A stretch of DNA of 52,722 bases from a virus: positions 1 to 52,722 of IMG/VR virus record IMGVR_UViG_3300020711_000012; one strand, written 5' to 3'. Shown here one piece after another: positions 1-8,379 of this stretch (position 1 is its first letter; each line of letters begins with the position of its first letter). A program made the position numbers and the translations under genes. Below the pieces are notes generated by a model. That model was not told the DNA's origin. It did not search any database and saw nothing but the letters and a program-made list of their open reading frames with translations.

Positions 1-6
1 CAGGTT

Positions 7-429
7 ATGACAACGATCACGTTAACGCAAGACTCATTAATGAATAGGCTCTTTTGCAGCTTCACACCCAAAGAAAGACTCGAAGAAAGATTGGCAGAGA
101 TAAACGGCCAATACAAGATCCTATACAGCAAGATCTTCGTGTTGACGTCTCCAGAGTCTGACGAGTACATGTGCACATACAACATCGAGGTCGAAGGACA
201 TGAGACACGGATGCTGAACAACACGATCCTTCTACACAGAAAGAAAGAGAGCAACACGCTCTACACGATAAACGCGCTGAATACCTTGATCATGAGCCTG
301 AACAACGGCATGATGGACAACAAGTTCCCTATAAACTGGCAAGAGTACAGAAACTCAATGCTCCTGACGCAAGGCAGCGCATTTCGAAAATTAAACACCC
401 TCGTACACAAGATAGTGGCGACTTCATAG
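7..429 (+). CDS. Conserved phage protein of unknown function
   Basis: A 140-residue soluble protein with no signal peptide, membrane segment or motif that I recognise. It begins with ATG six bases into the window, so a promoter cannot be judged. GC-rich third positions and codon use match the gp32 gene that follows about 60 bases later, which supports it as a real gene. Its position before the ssDNA-binding protein suggests a link to replication or recombination, but nothing in the sequence proves this. Confidence 0.7.
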   Translation: MTTITLTQDSLMNRLFCSFTPKERLEERLAEINGQYKILYSKIFVLTSPESDEYMCTYNIEVEGHETRMLNNTILLHRKKESNTLYTINALNTLIMSLNNGMMDNKFPINWQEYRNSMLLTQGSAFRKLNTLVHKIVATS

Positions 430-489
430 ATCTATTTTTCTGGATCGATATTAATCATTACATTCTTTTATAAACAAATAGTTTCAAAT

Positions 490-1347
490 ATGGCAATAGA
501 CGTTGCAGCATTGAGAAGTAGACTAGCGTCACTTCAGAACCCAAAGGGTTCCAAATCTGATCAACCCAAGACTCTATGGAGATCAGCAGTAGGCAAACAC
601 TCGGTGAGAATACTCCCGTCTGTTTTCGACAAGACAAACCCGTTCAAGGAGATCTACATCTACTACGGGATCAACAACAAGACGATGATGTCTCCAGCGT
701 GTCATGGAGAGAAAGATCCGATCGCAGAGTTCACTCAGAAGCTACGTAAGTCTTCTAACAAGGAGGATTGGCAGCTGGCCAGGAAGATGGAACCAAAGAT
801 GAGGGTCATGGTGCCAGTGATAGTGCGTGGCGAAGAAGACAAAGGCGTCATGCTTTGGGAATTCGGCAAGCAGGTTTTCATGGAGCTTTTGGCGATCATG
901 GAAGACGAAGACGTTGGCGACTACACAGATCCCATCTCTGGACGCGATATCACGATCGAGACGACATCTCCAGAGCAGAACGGCACAAACTTCAACCAGT
1001 CAAAAGTAAGGGTGAGAGGCAAGGTGACTCCTCTGTCTGAGAAGGAATCAGAGATCAAGAAGTGGCTCACAGAACAGCCAAATCCACTGGATACGTACAA
1101 GCATTACTCTTACGATGAGATGAAGGCAGCGCTACAAGCACACCTGAACCCAGAAGAGGAGACAGACAAGCCAGAGGTAGTCATCGCACCAGACAACGCT
1201 CCAGAGATCCCAGGCGGAGATCTTTCTTGGGAAACGCAGGAAGAAAAGCCTAAGAAGAAAGAGACTAAGGCAGAGACCAAGTCGTTTTCACTGAGCACAA
1301 AGAAGAGTGATATCGATGCAAAAATTGATGATCTCTTCAATATCTAA
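490..1347 (+). CDS. 32: Single-stranded DNA-binding protein, T4 gp32-like
   Basis: A 285-residue protein. The N-terminus has a basic segment (SLQNPKGSKS, about residues 14-23) like the cooperativity region of gp32. It is followed by the core typical of the family (KHSVRILPS near residue 36, then an aromatic-rich strand around residues 52-60). The C-terminus is acidic and ends DIDAKIDDLFNI, as expected for the tail that recruits replisome partners. Only one Cys (CHGEK, about residue 71) lies where T4 gp32 has its zinc cluster, so zinc is probably not bound. In the T4 family it coats ssDNA and works with UvsX and helicase, both encoded just downstream. Confidence 0.9.
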   Translation: MAIDVAALRSRLASLQNPKGSKSDQPKTLWRSAVGKHSVRILPSVFDKTNPFKEIYIYYGINNKTMMSPACHGEKDPIAEFTQKLRKSSNKEDWQLARKMEPKMRVMVPVIVRGEEDKGVMLWEFGKQVFMELLAIMEDEDVGDYTDPISGRDITIETTSPEQNGTNFNQSKVRVRGKVTPLSEKESEIKKWLTEQPNPLDTYKHYSYDEMKAALQAHLNPEEETDKPEVVIAPDNAPEIPGGDLSWETQEEKPKKKETKAETKSFSLSTKKSDIDAKIDDLFNI

Positions 1348-1365
1348 TCCAATTAAAAAGGTTAC

Positions 1366-2448
1366 ATGGCAAAATCAGAAAAGAAAGAGAGCCTCAATGG
1401 GGCTCTCTCTACAGCCATCAAAGGCGAATTCAATCTGGACAAATTCAAGAAGTCCAAGAACCTATCAAGCACATCTGTAAAGTTCAAGGAGACGAGGTGG
1501 ATACCTCTCTCCAAGGCTTTCAGTGATACACTTCAGATCCCTGGCATACCGATAGGACACATCACTCTACTACGAGGACACTCAGATACTGGCAAGACTA
1601 CTGCGCTATTAGAAGCAGCAGTGCAAGCTCAAAAGATGGGCATACTCCCAGTGTTTATAGTTACCGAGATGAAATGGTCTTGGGAGCACGCAAGGTCAAT
1701 GGGTTTACAATTTGATGAGGTCGTCGATAAGTCAACAGGAGAAGTGGTAGATTACAGTGGCTTCTTCATATACGTAGACAGGGAAAAGATGCAGTGCGTA
1801 GAGGACGTGGCGGGATTTATGGCAGACATCTTAGACGAGCAGAAGAAAGGCAATCTACCGTATGACATATGCTTTCTGTGGGACTCGGTGGGGTCTATAC
1901 CTTGTCGTCTGAGCATAGAAAAATCCACTAATAATAATGAGTGGGCTGCAGGTGCTATGTCGACTCAATTTGGCAACTTCATCAATCAACGTATCATTAT
2001 GTCGAGAAAGGAGAGCCAACCCTACACCAATACACTTGTAGCAATAAATAAAGTTTGGGTAGCAAAACCAGATAATCCAATGGGACAACCAACTTTACAA
2101 AATAAAGGAGGTAATACTATGTGGTTTGACTCTACTCTTGTAATCACTTTCGGGAATATTTCAAAGGCGGGGACTAATAAAATAAAAGCTACAAAAAATG
2201 GAAAAGACGTGGAATTTGCTAAGAGAACTAGAATTTCATGCGATAAAAATCACATAACTGGAGTTACAGCTGTAGGCAAAGTTATAATGACAGTGCATGG
2301 TTTTATTGATGATTCTCCATCAGCGATAAGTAAATATAAAAATGAATATTCGCATGAGTGGATAAAGGCGCTAGGTTCTGAGATATTTGATATTGTAGAA
2401 GAAGAGGATCCATCAAAAAATGATATATTTGATATTGAAGATTCTTAA
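1366..2448 (+). CDS. uvsX: UvsX/RecA-family recombinase
   Basis: A 360-residue RecA-fold strand-exchange protein. Walker A is GHSDTGKT (residues 71-78) and Walker B lies in the segment ICFLWDSVGS. It starts 18 bases after the SSB gene, so the two are probably co-transcribed. The 3' third (from about 1930) is distinctly more AT-rich than the 5' part. The change of base use precedes the HNH endonuclease cassette at 2456 and fits a co-conversion tract. The protein appears full length with an acidic C-terminus. Confidence 0.92.
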   Translation: MAKSEKKESLNGALSTAIKGEFNLDKFKKSKNLSSTSVKFKETRWIPLSKAFSDTLQIPGIPIGHITLLRGHSDTGKTTALLEAAVQAQKMGILPVFIVTEMKWSWEHARSMGLQFDEVVDKSTGEVVDYSGFFIYVDREKMQCVEDVAGFMADILDEQKKGNLPYDICFLWDSVGSIPCRLSIEKSTNNNEWAAGAMSTQFGNFINQRIIMSRKESQPYTNTLVAINKVWVAKPDNPMGQPTLQNKGGNTMWFDSTLVITFGNISKAGTNKIKATKNGKDVEFAKRTRISCDKNHITGVTAVGKVIMTVHGFIDDSPSAISKYKNEYSHEWIKALGSEIFDIVEEEDPSKNDIFDIEDS

Positions 2449-2455
2449 AAATCAA

Positions 2456-2568
2456 GTATTTATTATAGATAGAAAGTTAGGGCAATTAACTATCTATAAT
2501 AAACTTATTGGACTCTAGAATCATTGGTCATTGCCCGACCTTTGACTTCAATGAGTCCATTTTATTTT
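2456..2568 (+). ncRNA. HEG leader RNA, copy 1: hairpin with kissing loop
   Basis: Stem A pairs 2459-2471 with 2491-2503 (13 bp). Its loop holds GGGCAAT (2480-2486), complementary to ATTGCCC (2530-2536). The latter is the apical loop of hairpin C (GGTC/GACC, 2526-2529 with 2537-2540), which is enclosed by stem B (TGGACTC 2509-2515 with GAGTCCA 2553-2559). The leader ends in TTTTATTTT directly before the HNH start codon. The 5' arm overlaps the promoter-like motif GTATTTATTA. Five other copies vary in sequence but keep every pairing. Confidence 0.8.
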
Positions 2569-3132
2569 ATGGATTACTTAAAAATATATAATAGATTAGT
2601 CTGCAAATGTAAATTGGAGAAAAGAACAAAAAATAAAGAGGTTTATTACGAGTCTCATCACATAGTGCCAATATGTTTGGGAGGAATTGGTGATAGAAGA
2701 AATACAAACAATAAAAATATAGTTTTATTAACTATTAGAGAGCATATATTAGCGCACTGGTTATTACATAGAAGTTTTCCTGAAAATAAAAAATTAACAT
2801 ATGCTTTTCATTTAATGTGCATTAAAGATAAAAATACAGGTAGACATAGTATAAGAATATCAGTAGAAGCTAAACAATGCTATATTGAAAGTATTAAAAA
2901 TAGAATTCCATGGAATAAAGATAAAAAATTTCCACATAAAGTAAATTCAGGATCATTTTTCATTGGAATGAATACGTGGAATAAAGAATTAAAAACATCA
3001 GAAAAAACTAAAATTGCACAAAGTGAATCTGCTAAAAATAGGCCTTTGGCCCAATGTCCGCATTGTAAAAAAATAGCAAATAAGAGTAATATGATCCAGT
3101 GGCATTTTGATAATTGTAAATATAAAAATTAA
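2569..3132 (+). CDS. HNH homing endonuclease with C-terminal zinc finger
   Basis: The ATG at 2569 was chosen because it directly follows the conserved leader, as in the other five copies; upstream in-frame codons lie inside the RNA structure. The HNH region begins YESHHIVPICLGG and ends with REHILAHWLL. The last 25 residues hold a Cys2-His-Cys finger (CPHCKK, WHFDNC), also seen in two GIY-YIG endonucleases of this window. Codon use is far more AT-rich than that of the flanking replication genes. It is a free-standing mobile gene between uvsX and the exonuclease gene. Confidence 0.88.
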   Translation: MDYLKIYNRLVCKCKLEKRTKNKEVYYESHHIVPICLGGIGDRRNTNNKNIVLLTIREHILAHWLLHRSFPENKKLTYAFHLMCIKDKNTGRHSIRISVEAKQCYIESIKNRIPWNKDKKFPHKVNSGSFFIGMNTWNKELKTSEKTKIAQSESAKNRPLAQCPHCKKIANKSNMIQWHFDNCKYKN

Positions 3133-3146
3133 ATCTATAGTAGAAT

Positions 3147-4175
3147 ATGAATAGTAGATATGCAGAAATGATAAATGATCTTTCACAAAATAATACACAG
3201 ACCGTCGACTTAAGCCTGAATTCAAAGGTTTTCATAGTCGACGGTCTTTAACTCAACAACTTTCTCCGATCCTTCGCGATGATCCAGCACGTGAACCCAG
3301 CTGGACAGCACATAGGAGCTCTAACTGGGTTTCTCAAGTCGATGGCATATGGGATGAGACTGATAAGACCAACACGTGTCATAGTAGTATTTGATGGCCG
3401 CGGTAGCTCAACAAATAAGCGTTACCTCTATCCTGAGTACAAAGCAAATAGGGGTATAAAGAGAATCACAAACTGGGACATGTTCGATTCCCAAGAAGAG
3501 GAGTCTGATGCCATCAAGAACCAGCTTCTGAGGCTCGTGGACTACCTCAAATGTCTTCCCATAGATCTGCTATCGATAGACAAGATAGAGGCAGACGATG
3601 TCATAGGATACATAGCAAAGCGCATAGGAAAAGAGGTGACCATCATGTCTTCGGACCGAGATTACCTTCAGCTTGCATCGGACAGGATCAGCATATACTC
3701 ACCTACAAAGAAGAAGTTCTATTCTCCAAAAGACGTCTTGAGCGAGTACGAAGTGACGTCTCACAACTTTCTAACCCAGAAGGTGCTGCTTGGCGACAAA
3801 GGAGACAACGTTCCTGGGGTAAAGGGATTAGGCATCAAGACTTTGCTTAAACACTTTCCAGAGTTAGGAAAAAGTGCTACTATCAGTCTAGAGCATGTCA
3901 TAGAGAAGTGCAAGGACGGCGATGTTGCAATGCTCAAAAAGATCTACGACTTCAGAAGCCAGCTAGAGATCAACAAGAAGCTCATGGACCTAGACGAGCC
4001 TAACATACCAGCAGAGGCACAAGAGGAGATAGACCAGATGATGGGCAACCCAAAGAAGGACTACTATCCAACAGAGTTTACAGAGATGTATAACGAAGAT
4101 CAACTGGGACAGAGCATCACAAACCTACCTTCGTGGCTATACACAAACTTTAAGTATTTAGCAAGTATTTCCTGA
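3147..4175 (+). CDS. 5'-3' exonuclease (FEN/RNase H-like) with in-frame TAA
   Basis: From 3249 the reading frame matches the N-terminal nuclease domain of the FEN/Pol I 5'-exonuclease family (FDGRGSSTNKRYLYPEYKANR region, EADDVIGYIA, SSDRDYLQL, GDKGDNVPGVKGLG). The ATG at 3147 opens the same frame and encodes FIVDGL, the start of the family's first metal-binding motif. It then meets TAA at 3249-3251, and after CTC continues NNFLRSFA, the expected continuation. Starting at the next ATG (3279) would lose the motif I aspartate. The gene is therefore either recoded (CTT-TAA-CTC stop hop, see findings), mutated, or affected by a sequence error. Primer removal during replication is the likely role. 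Confidence 0.75.
3199..3247 (+). promoter_or_regulatory. 12-bp hairpin ending at the in-frame stop codon
   Basis: AGACCGTCGACT (3199-3210) is a perfect inverted repeat of AGTCGACGGTCT (3236-3247), with a 25-nt loop. The 3' arm encodes part of the essential VDGL motif and ends one base before the TAA at 3249. A 5' stem-loop next to a take-off codon is a feature of T4 gene 60 translational bypassing. An intrinsic terminator is less likely because only three T residues follow. Confidence 0.6.
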
Positions 4176-4284
4176 TATTTATTATAGATAGAAGCTCCTG
4201 CATGAGTTATCTATAATAGAACTTATTGGTCCTTTGAGATAGAGAGCATGCAGGCTCTTTGTCACTTTGGACCATTTTTATTTT
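4174..4284 (+). ncRNA. HEG leader RNA, copy 2: hairpin with kissing loop
   Basis: Stem A pairs 4178-4190 with 4208-4220 (13 bp including one G-U). Loop sequence CCTGCATG (4197-4204) is complementary over 8 nt to CATGCAGG (4247-4254), the apical loop of hairpin C (AGAG/CTCT, 4243-4246 with 4255-4258). Stem B is TGGTCC (4227-4232) with GGACCA (4269-4274). It begins within the stop codon of the exonuclease gene and ends at the GIY-YIG start codon. Confidence 0.8.
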
Positions 4285-5004
4285 ATGGCATATGTGTATC
4301 GTCATATAAGACTAGACAAGAATGAGGTTTTTTATATAGGAATAGGATCAGATAAAAACTATAAAAGATCTTATTCAAAAAAGAACAGAAATATTCATTG
4401 GAATAATGTGATTAATCTTACAGAATATAAAGTAGAAATTATGTCAGAAGAATGGTTAACTTGGGAAGAAGCCTGTGAAAAAGAAAAATTTTGGATTATA
4501 TTCTATGGAAGAGCAGATCTTAAATTGGGACCTTTAGTTAATATGACAGATGGTGGACAAGGTCAATTTGGTTTTAAACATTCTGAAGAAACAAAACGAT
4601 TATATAGATTATCCAGAAAAGGCCATTTAGTTTCTGATGATACTAAAAAAAAGATGAAAGAATCGAATACGGGAAAAGTAAGATCAGAAGAAACTAAATT
4701 AAATATAAGAAAATCTAAATTAGGGATATGTTTATCTTTACAACATAGAGAATCAATTTCTAAAGGTCAAAAAAATAGAGTAAAATCAGAATTAGAGAAG
4801 GCAAATATTAGCAGAGCTCTTAAGGGAAAATCTAAATCAGAAGAACATAAAAGAAAATTGAGCATATCTAAAATAGGAAATACTAATAGATTAGGAATAA
4901 AAAATCCAAAAATACAATGTCCGCATTGTAATAAAATTGGAGGAAATAACGGAATGACTCAGTGGCATTTTGATAAGTGCAAATATAAAAAACCAAATAT
5001 ATAA
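4285..5004 (+). CDS. GIY-YIG homing endonuclease with NUMOD repeats and zinc finger
   Basis: A GIY-YIG-type nuclease domain at the N-terminus (YVYRH... then FYIGIGSD). It is followed by several helical NUMOD3-like segments (HSEETK, SDDTKKK, SEETKLN, SEEHKRK) and a C-terminal CPHCNK...WHFDKC finger. The ATG at 4285 follows the conserved leader directly. Its N-terminal domain is paralogous to those at 26534, 32162 and 43737. The stop lies 7 bases before the helicase ATG. It probably recognises DNA near the junction of the exonuclease and helicase genes in phages lacking it. Confidence 0.88.
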   Translation: MAYVYRHIRLDKNEVFYIGIGSDKNYKRSYSKKNRNIHWNNVINLTEYKVEIMSEEWLTWEEACEKEKFWIIFYGRADLKLGPLVNMTDGGQGQFGFKHSEETKRLYRLSRKGHLVSDDTKKKMKESNTGKVRSEETKLNIRKSKLGICLSLQHRESISKGQKNRVKSELEKANISRALKGKSKSEEHKRKLSISKIGNTNRLGIKNPKIQCPHCNKIGGNNGMTQWHFDKCKYKKPNI

Positions 5005-5011
5005 TAAAGTT

Positions 5012-6397
5012 ATGGCACAATTAAACACGCTCAACGCGTATGGAAGTGGATTTCAAATAAAAGTTCTTGCTTCACTTTTACGTCATAAAGAGTTCCTACA
5101 GACGATACACGACGTTGTAGAGCCAGAGATGTTCGATTCGCCGGCGTCACAGTGGATAGTCAAAGACATTCTAAAGTATTATTACAAATATCATACCACA
5201 CCGTCACTAGAATATCTTCAGATAGAAGTCAAAAAGATAGACAACGAGGTCCTCAGGGTCTCGGTAGCAGAGCAGTTGAAAGAGGCGTTAAAGACGGCGA
5301 ACGAAGACAAGGAGTACATAGAACTGGAGTTCTCAAGCTTCTGCAAGAACCAGCAATTAAAGAAGGCGCTACTCAATTCCGTAGATCTGCTTTCCAAAGG
5401 CCAGTTTGAAGACATAAGGATCATGATAGATTCTGCGTTAAAAGCCGGTGCAGACAAGAACGTAGGACACGAGTATTTGCAAGACATAGAGCAGAGGTAC
5501 AGAGAAGACGACAGAAGGGCAGTGCCTACTCCATGGCCAAAGATAAGCGATCATCTCATGGGAGGACTTGGAAGAGGAGACCTTGGCATAATATTCGGAG
5601 GACCAGGCTCAGGCAAGTCTTGGTTTCTGGTCAACATAGGAGCTGAGGCAGTCAAGCAGGCGCTCACTGTCAACCACTACACGCTAGAGCTCTCAGACAT
5701 CTACACAGGCAAGAGGTACGATTCTGTGTTCACCGGCATAGGTTTCAAGGAAGTCCACCTGCATCGTAGCAAGGTAGAAGAGACAGTAGCAAACTTACCA
5801 GGCAGACTGACGATAGCTGAGTTCCCAATGGGCAAGACCACAGTCAACAAGATAGAGTCTCACATAAGGAAGTGCACCGACATGGGACACAAACCTGATC
5901 TGATCATCATCGACTACATAGACCTATTGAAGTCAAAAAGGGTCGGAGGAGAAGTAAAGGACGAGATAGATGACGTGTACACCGCGGTGAAAGGCATGGC
6001 AAGAGAGCTGAACATTCCCGTATGGTCTGTGTCTCAGGTGAACAGGGCTGGGGCAAAGGATGACATCGTAGAAGGTGACAAGGCAGCAGGATCGTACAAC
6101 AAGATCATGATCGCAGACTTCATACTGTCTCTGTCCAGAAAGAGAGCAGACAAACTCAACAAGACAGGTAGAGTGCACATCATGAAAAATCGATATGGAC
6201 AAGACGGTATGACGTACAATGCGATGATCGACACGGACAACGGTACGATAAAGATAGATGAGACAGAGCTAACAGAAGAAGAGATACACGCAATGCAGGC
6301 AGCTACGAACAACGCTTTCAAAACCTCTAACAGCTCTAGTCTGACTTTTGAAGAGAAATCCATACTGAGTAAGAAATTCTTTGAACTTTCCAAGTAA
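5012..6397 (+). CDS. 41: Replicative DNA helicase, DnaB/T4 gp41-like
   Basis: A 461-residue protein with a helical N-terminal DnaB-like domain (residues 1-150) and a RecA-type motor domain. Walker A is GGPGSGKS (196-203); Walker B is in DLIIIDYIDLL (near 297), followed by the SVSQVNR sensor segment. The ATG at 5012 begins MAQLNTLN and fits the family; an in-frame start at 4970 would overlap the endonuclease gene. It unwinds the lagging-strand template as a hexamer. No primase gene was found in this window. Confidence 0.92.
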   Translation: MAQLNTLNAYGSGFQIKVLASLLRHKEFLQTIHDVVEPEMFDSPASQWIVKDILKYYYKYHTTPSLEYLQIEVKKIDNEVLRVSVAEQLKEALKTANEDKEYIELEFSSFCKNQQLKKALLNSVDLLSKGQFEDIRIMIDSALKAGADKNVGHEYLQDIEQRYREDDRRAVPTPWPKISDHLMGGLGRGDLGIIFGGPGSGKSWFLVNIGAEAVKQALTVNHYTLELSDIYTGKRYDSVFTGIGFKEVHLHRSKVEETVANLPGRLTIAEFPMGKTTVNKIESHIRKCTDMGHKPDLIIIDYIDLLKSKRVGGEVKDEIDDVYTAVKGMARELNIPVWSVSQVNRAGAKDDIVEGDKAAGSYNKIMIADFILSLSRKRADKLNKTGRVHIMKNRYGQDGMTYNAMIDTDNGTIKIDETELTEEEIHAMQAATNNAFKTSNSSSLTFEEKSILSKKFFELSK

Positions 6398-6413
6398 TTT
6401 CTCTCTCGACTCA

Positions 6414-6423
6414 GATATTTATT
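6414..6423 (+). promoter_or_regulatory. Phage promoter-like motif GATATTTATT
   Basis: One of about twenty intergenic copies of an ATATTTATT/A motif lying shortly upstream of start codons on the + strand. Here it is 27 bases before the small gene at 6450. Confidence 0.5.
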
Positions 6424-6449
6424 GATACGAAGAAAACATAACAATACAC

Positions 6450-6650
6450 ATGGCAAACTTTCTAATAGACTTGTTCAATAAAGCGATAAAGGGAGACGGT
6501 TACAGAACCACTCAATCTCTTGACAAGTACAACGATAGCATCGCAGCTCTCAACTCTACTAACCAAAAGGGAACAAACACAATAAAGCTGAAGAGCATGC
6601 AGAGTACAACTCCAGCTGCTTCAGGCAACACTACCATCCCAGGTAAGTAA
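6450..6650 (+). CDS. Small hypothetical protein
   Basis: A 66-residue, Asn/Thr-rich polar protein with a low-complexity C-terminus (TTPAASGNTTIPGK). It has its own upstream ATATTTATT motif and codon use like the helicase gene, which support expression. It resembles no family I recognise. The flexible tail and likely phage promoter would suit a minor virion protein, but that is a guess. Confidence 0.6.
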   Translation: MANFLIDLFNKAIKGDGYRTTQSLDKYNDSIAALNSTNQKGTNTIKLKSMQSTTPAASGNTTIPGK

Positions 6651-6729
6651 CATCACACACCACTAAGATCAAACTGATGGACCCATCTCAGGGCCCAAGT
6701 TATAAACTATTCTCAAAACTTTAACAGAA

Positions 6730-8340
6730 ATGAATATCTCACAGGAAATATTATCAGATATTACAGTACACTTAAAATATTCCAAATACCTCCCAGAACT
6801 ACAGAAGAGAGAGTCTTGGGAAGAATTGGTAGACAGAAACAAGGCAATGCATCTCAAGAAATATCCCAATATGCAAGCTGAGATAGACTGGGCTTATGAA
6901 TTCGTATATGATAAAAAGGTGCTTCCTTCTATGAGGAGCCTGCAGTTCGGTGGAAAGTCGATAGAGATATCTCCTAACAGAGTGTATAACTGCGCGTACC
7001 TTCCTATAGACGACATACACGCTTTCTCTGAGACGATGTTCCTGCTGCTTGGTGGCACGGGAGTAGGTTTCTCTGTACAGAAGCACCACGTTGAGAAGCT
7101 GCCAGAGATAAGGAAACCGAACCCAAAGAAGCACACAAGGTTCCTGATAGGAGACTCGATAGAGGGTTGGGCAGACGCAGTCAAAGCCCTGATCAAGTCC
7201 TATTTCAGAGGTGGATCATCGATTAACTTTGACTTCTCTGACATACGTCCAAAAGGAGCAATGCTAGTTACTTCTGGCGGTAAAGCTCCAGGTCCTCAAC
7301 CACTGAAAGAGTGCTTACTAATGTTAGATGGAATACTCAGCCAGAAAGAGGATGGAGATAAACTCAGCTCGATAGAGGTTCACGACATGGTCTGCCACAT
7401 AGCTGATGCAGTACTTGCTGGGGGTATAAGGAGAGCGGCATTAGTATCACTATTCTCAGCTGACGATGAGGATATGATCTCTTGTAAGACTGGTCAATGG
7501 TGGGAATTAAATCCGCAAAGGGGTAGAGCGAATAACTCGGCTGTACTTTTAAGGAATAGACTTACAAAGGAATTCTTTATGGATCTCTGGAAGAAGATTG
7601 AGAACTCGGGATCAGGAGAACCGGGTATATTTCTTAGTAATGATAAAGATTTAGGAAGTAATCCTTGTATGGAAATTGCACTAAGACCATATCAATTTTG
7701 CAACCTTTGCGAGGTAAATGTTTCAGACGTAGTAGACCAAGAAGATCTTAATGACAGAGTAAATGCAGCAGCGATAATAGGGACTTTACAAGCAGGATAC
7801 ACTAACTTTCACTATCTCAGACCAATATGGCAGAAGACTACAGAGAAAGAAGCACTAATAGGAGTAGGAATGACTGGAATAGGGTCAGGAGTTGCTCAGA
7901 AGCTGGATCTTAAAAAGGCCGCTCTCATAGTGAAAGAGACGAACGCAGCAGTAGCGAAAGCGGTAGGGATAAACGCAGCAGCCCGTTGCACTACAATAAA
8001 ACCGAGTGGGTGCATGATACCAGAAACTGAAATAATAACAAATAAAGGTATTCTCTCATTAGAGGATATTTTTAAAATCAATGGATATGACTTATCTGAT
8101 TTTAAAAATAACGAAAAGCTATTTTTAGAAGTAACAGAGGATATAAAAGTCAAAGATTTAAATGATGAATGGCAACAAATTAATAAATTATACATTAATG
8201 GAGTAGAAGAAACGTTTGATGTGGAGTTTGAAGATGGTTTGGTAGTTACAGTTACAGCAAATCATAGGTTTTTAACTAAAAATAGGGGGTGGGTTAGAGC
8301 AGACGAATTGAAGGATGATGATGATATTATAAATTATTAG
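6730..8340 (+). CDS. nrdJ: Class II ribonucleotide reductase, N-terminal part fused to intein N-half
   Basis: Residues 1-427 are the first two thirds of a B12-dependent (class II) ribonucleotide reductase: VLPSMRSLQFGG, GGTGVGFSVQ, the NPCMEI active-site segment and CNLCEVN, ending TTIKPSG. Residue 428 is the Cys of an intein (CMIPETEIIT, block A). The intein continues for 109 residues to a stop, with block B (TVTANHRFLT) and the GWVRADEL segment. The missing part of the reductase is at 9540, joined to an intein C-half. Protein trans-splicing of the two would give an enzyme of about 619 residues. From about 7500 the gene becomes AT-rich, probably through co-conversion. Confidence 0.92.
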   Translation: MNISQEILSDITVHLKYSKYLPELQKRESWEELVDRNKAMHLKKYPNMQAEIDWAYEFVYDKKVLPSMRSLQFGGKSIEISPNRVYNCAYLPIDDIHAFSETMFLLLGGTGVGFSVQKHHVEKLPEIRKPNPKKHTRFLIGDSIEGWADAVKALIKSYFRGGSSINFDFSDIRPKGAMLVTSGGKAPGPQPLKECLLMLDGILSQKEDGDKLSSIEVHDMVCHIADAVLAGGIRRAALVSLFSADDEDMISCKTGQWWELNPQRGRANNSAVLLRNRLTKEFFMDLWKKIENSGSGEPGIFLSNDKDLGSNPCMEIALRPYQFCNLCEVNVSDVVDQEDLNDRVNAAAIIGTLQAGYTNFHYLRPIWQKTTEKEALIGVGMTGIGSGVAQKLDLKKAALIVKETNAAVAKAVGINAAARCTTIKPSGCMIPETEIITNKGILSLEDIFKINGYDLSDFKNNEKLFLEVTEDIKVKDLNDEWQQINKLYINGVEETFDVEFEDGLVVTVTANHRFLTKNRGWVRADELKDDDDIINY

Positions 8341-8379
8341 ATTAATTTTTACTATTAAGCCTATTATTGTAATTAATCA

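Noticed and set aside
2456-3146. Group I or group II intron around the endonuclease cassettes
   Set aside because: The structured leader is only about 113 nt, there is no conserved core (P3-P8, P7 or domain V) and almost no sequence after the endonuclease stop. The flanking genes have their own complete starts or stops.
3249-3251. TAA reassigned to an amino acid in this phage
   Set aside because: TAA ends many clearly complete genes here (uvsX, groEL, gp32, helicase), so a general code change is excluded; only local recoding remains possible.
2456-4284. HEARO/OMEGA-type guide RNA
   Set aside because: Those RNAs are larger and go with IsrB/IscB-type proteins having RuvC and HNH domains; the proteins here are small GIY-YIG or HNH enzymes, and the folds differ.
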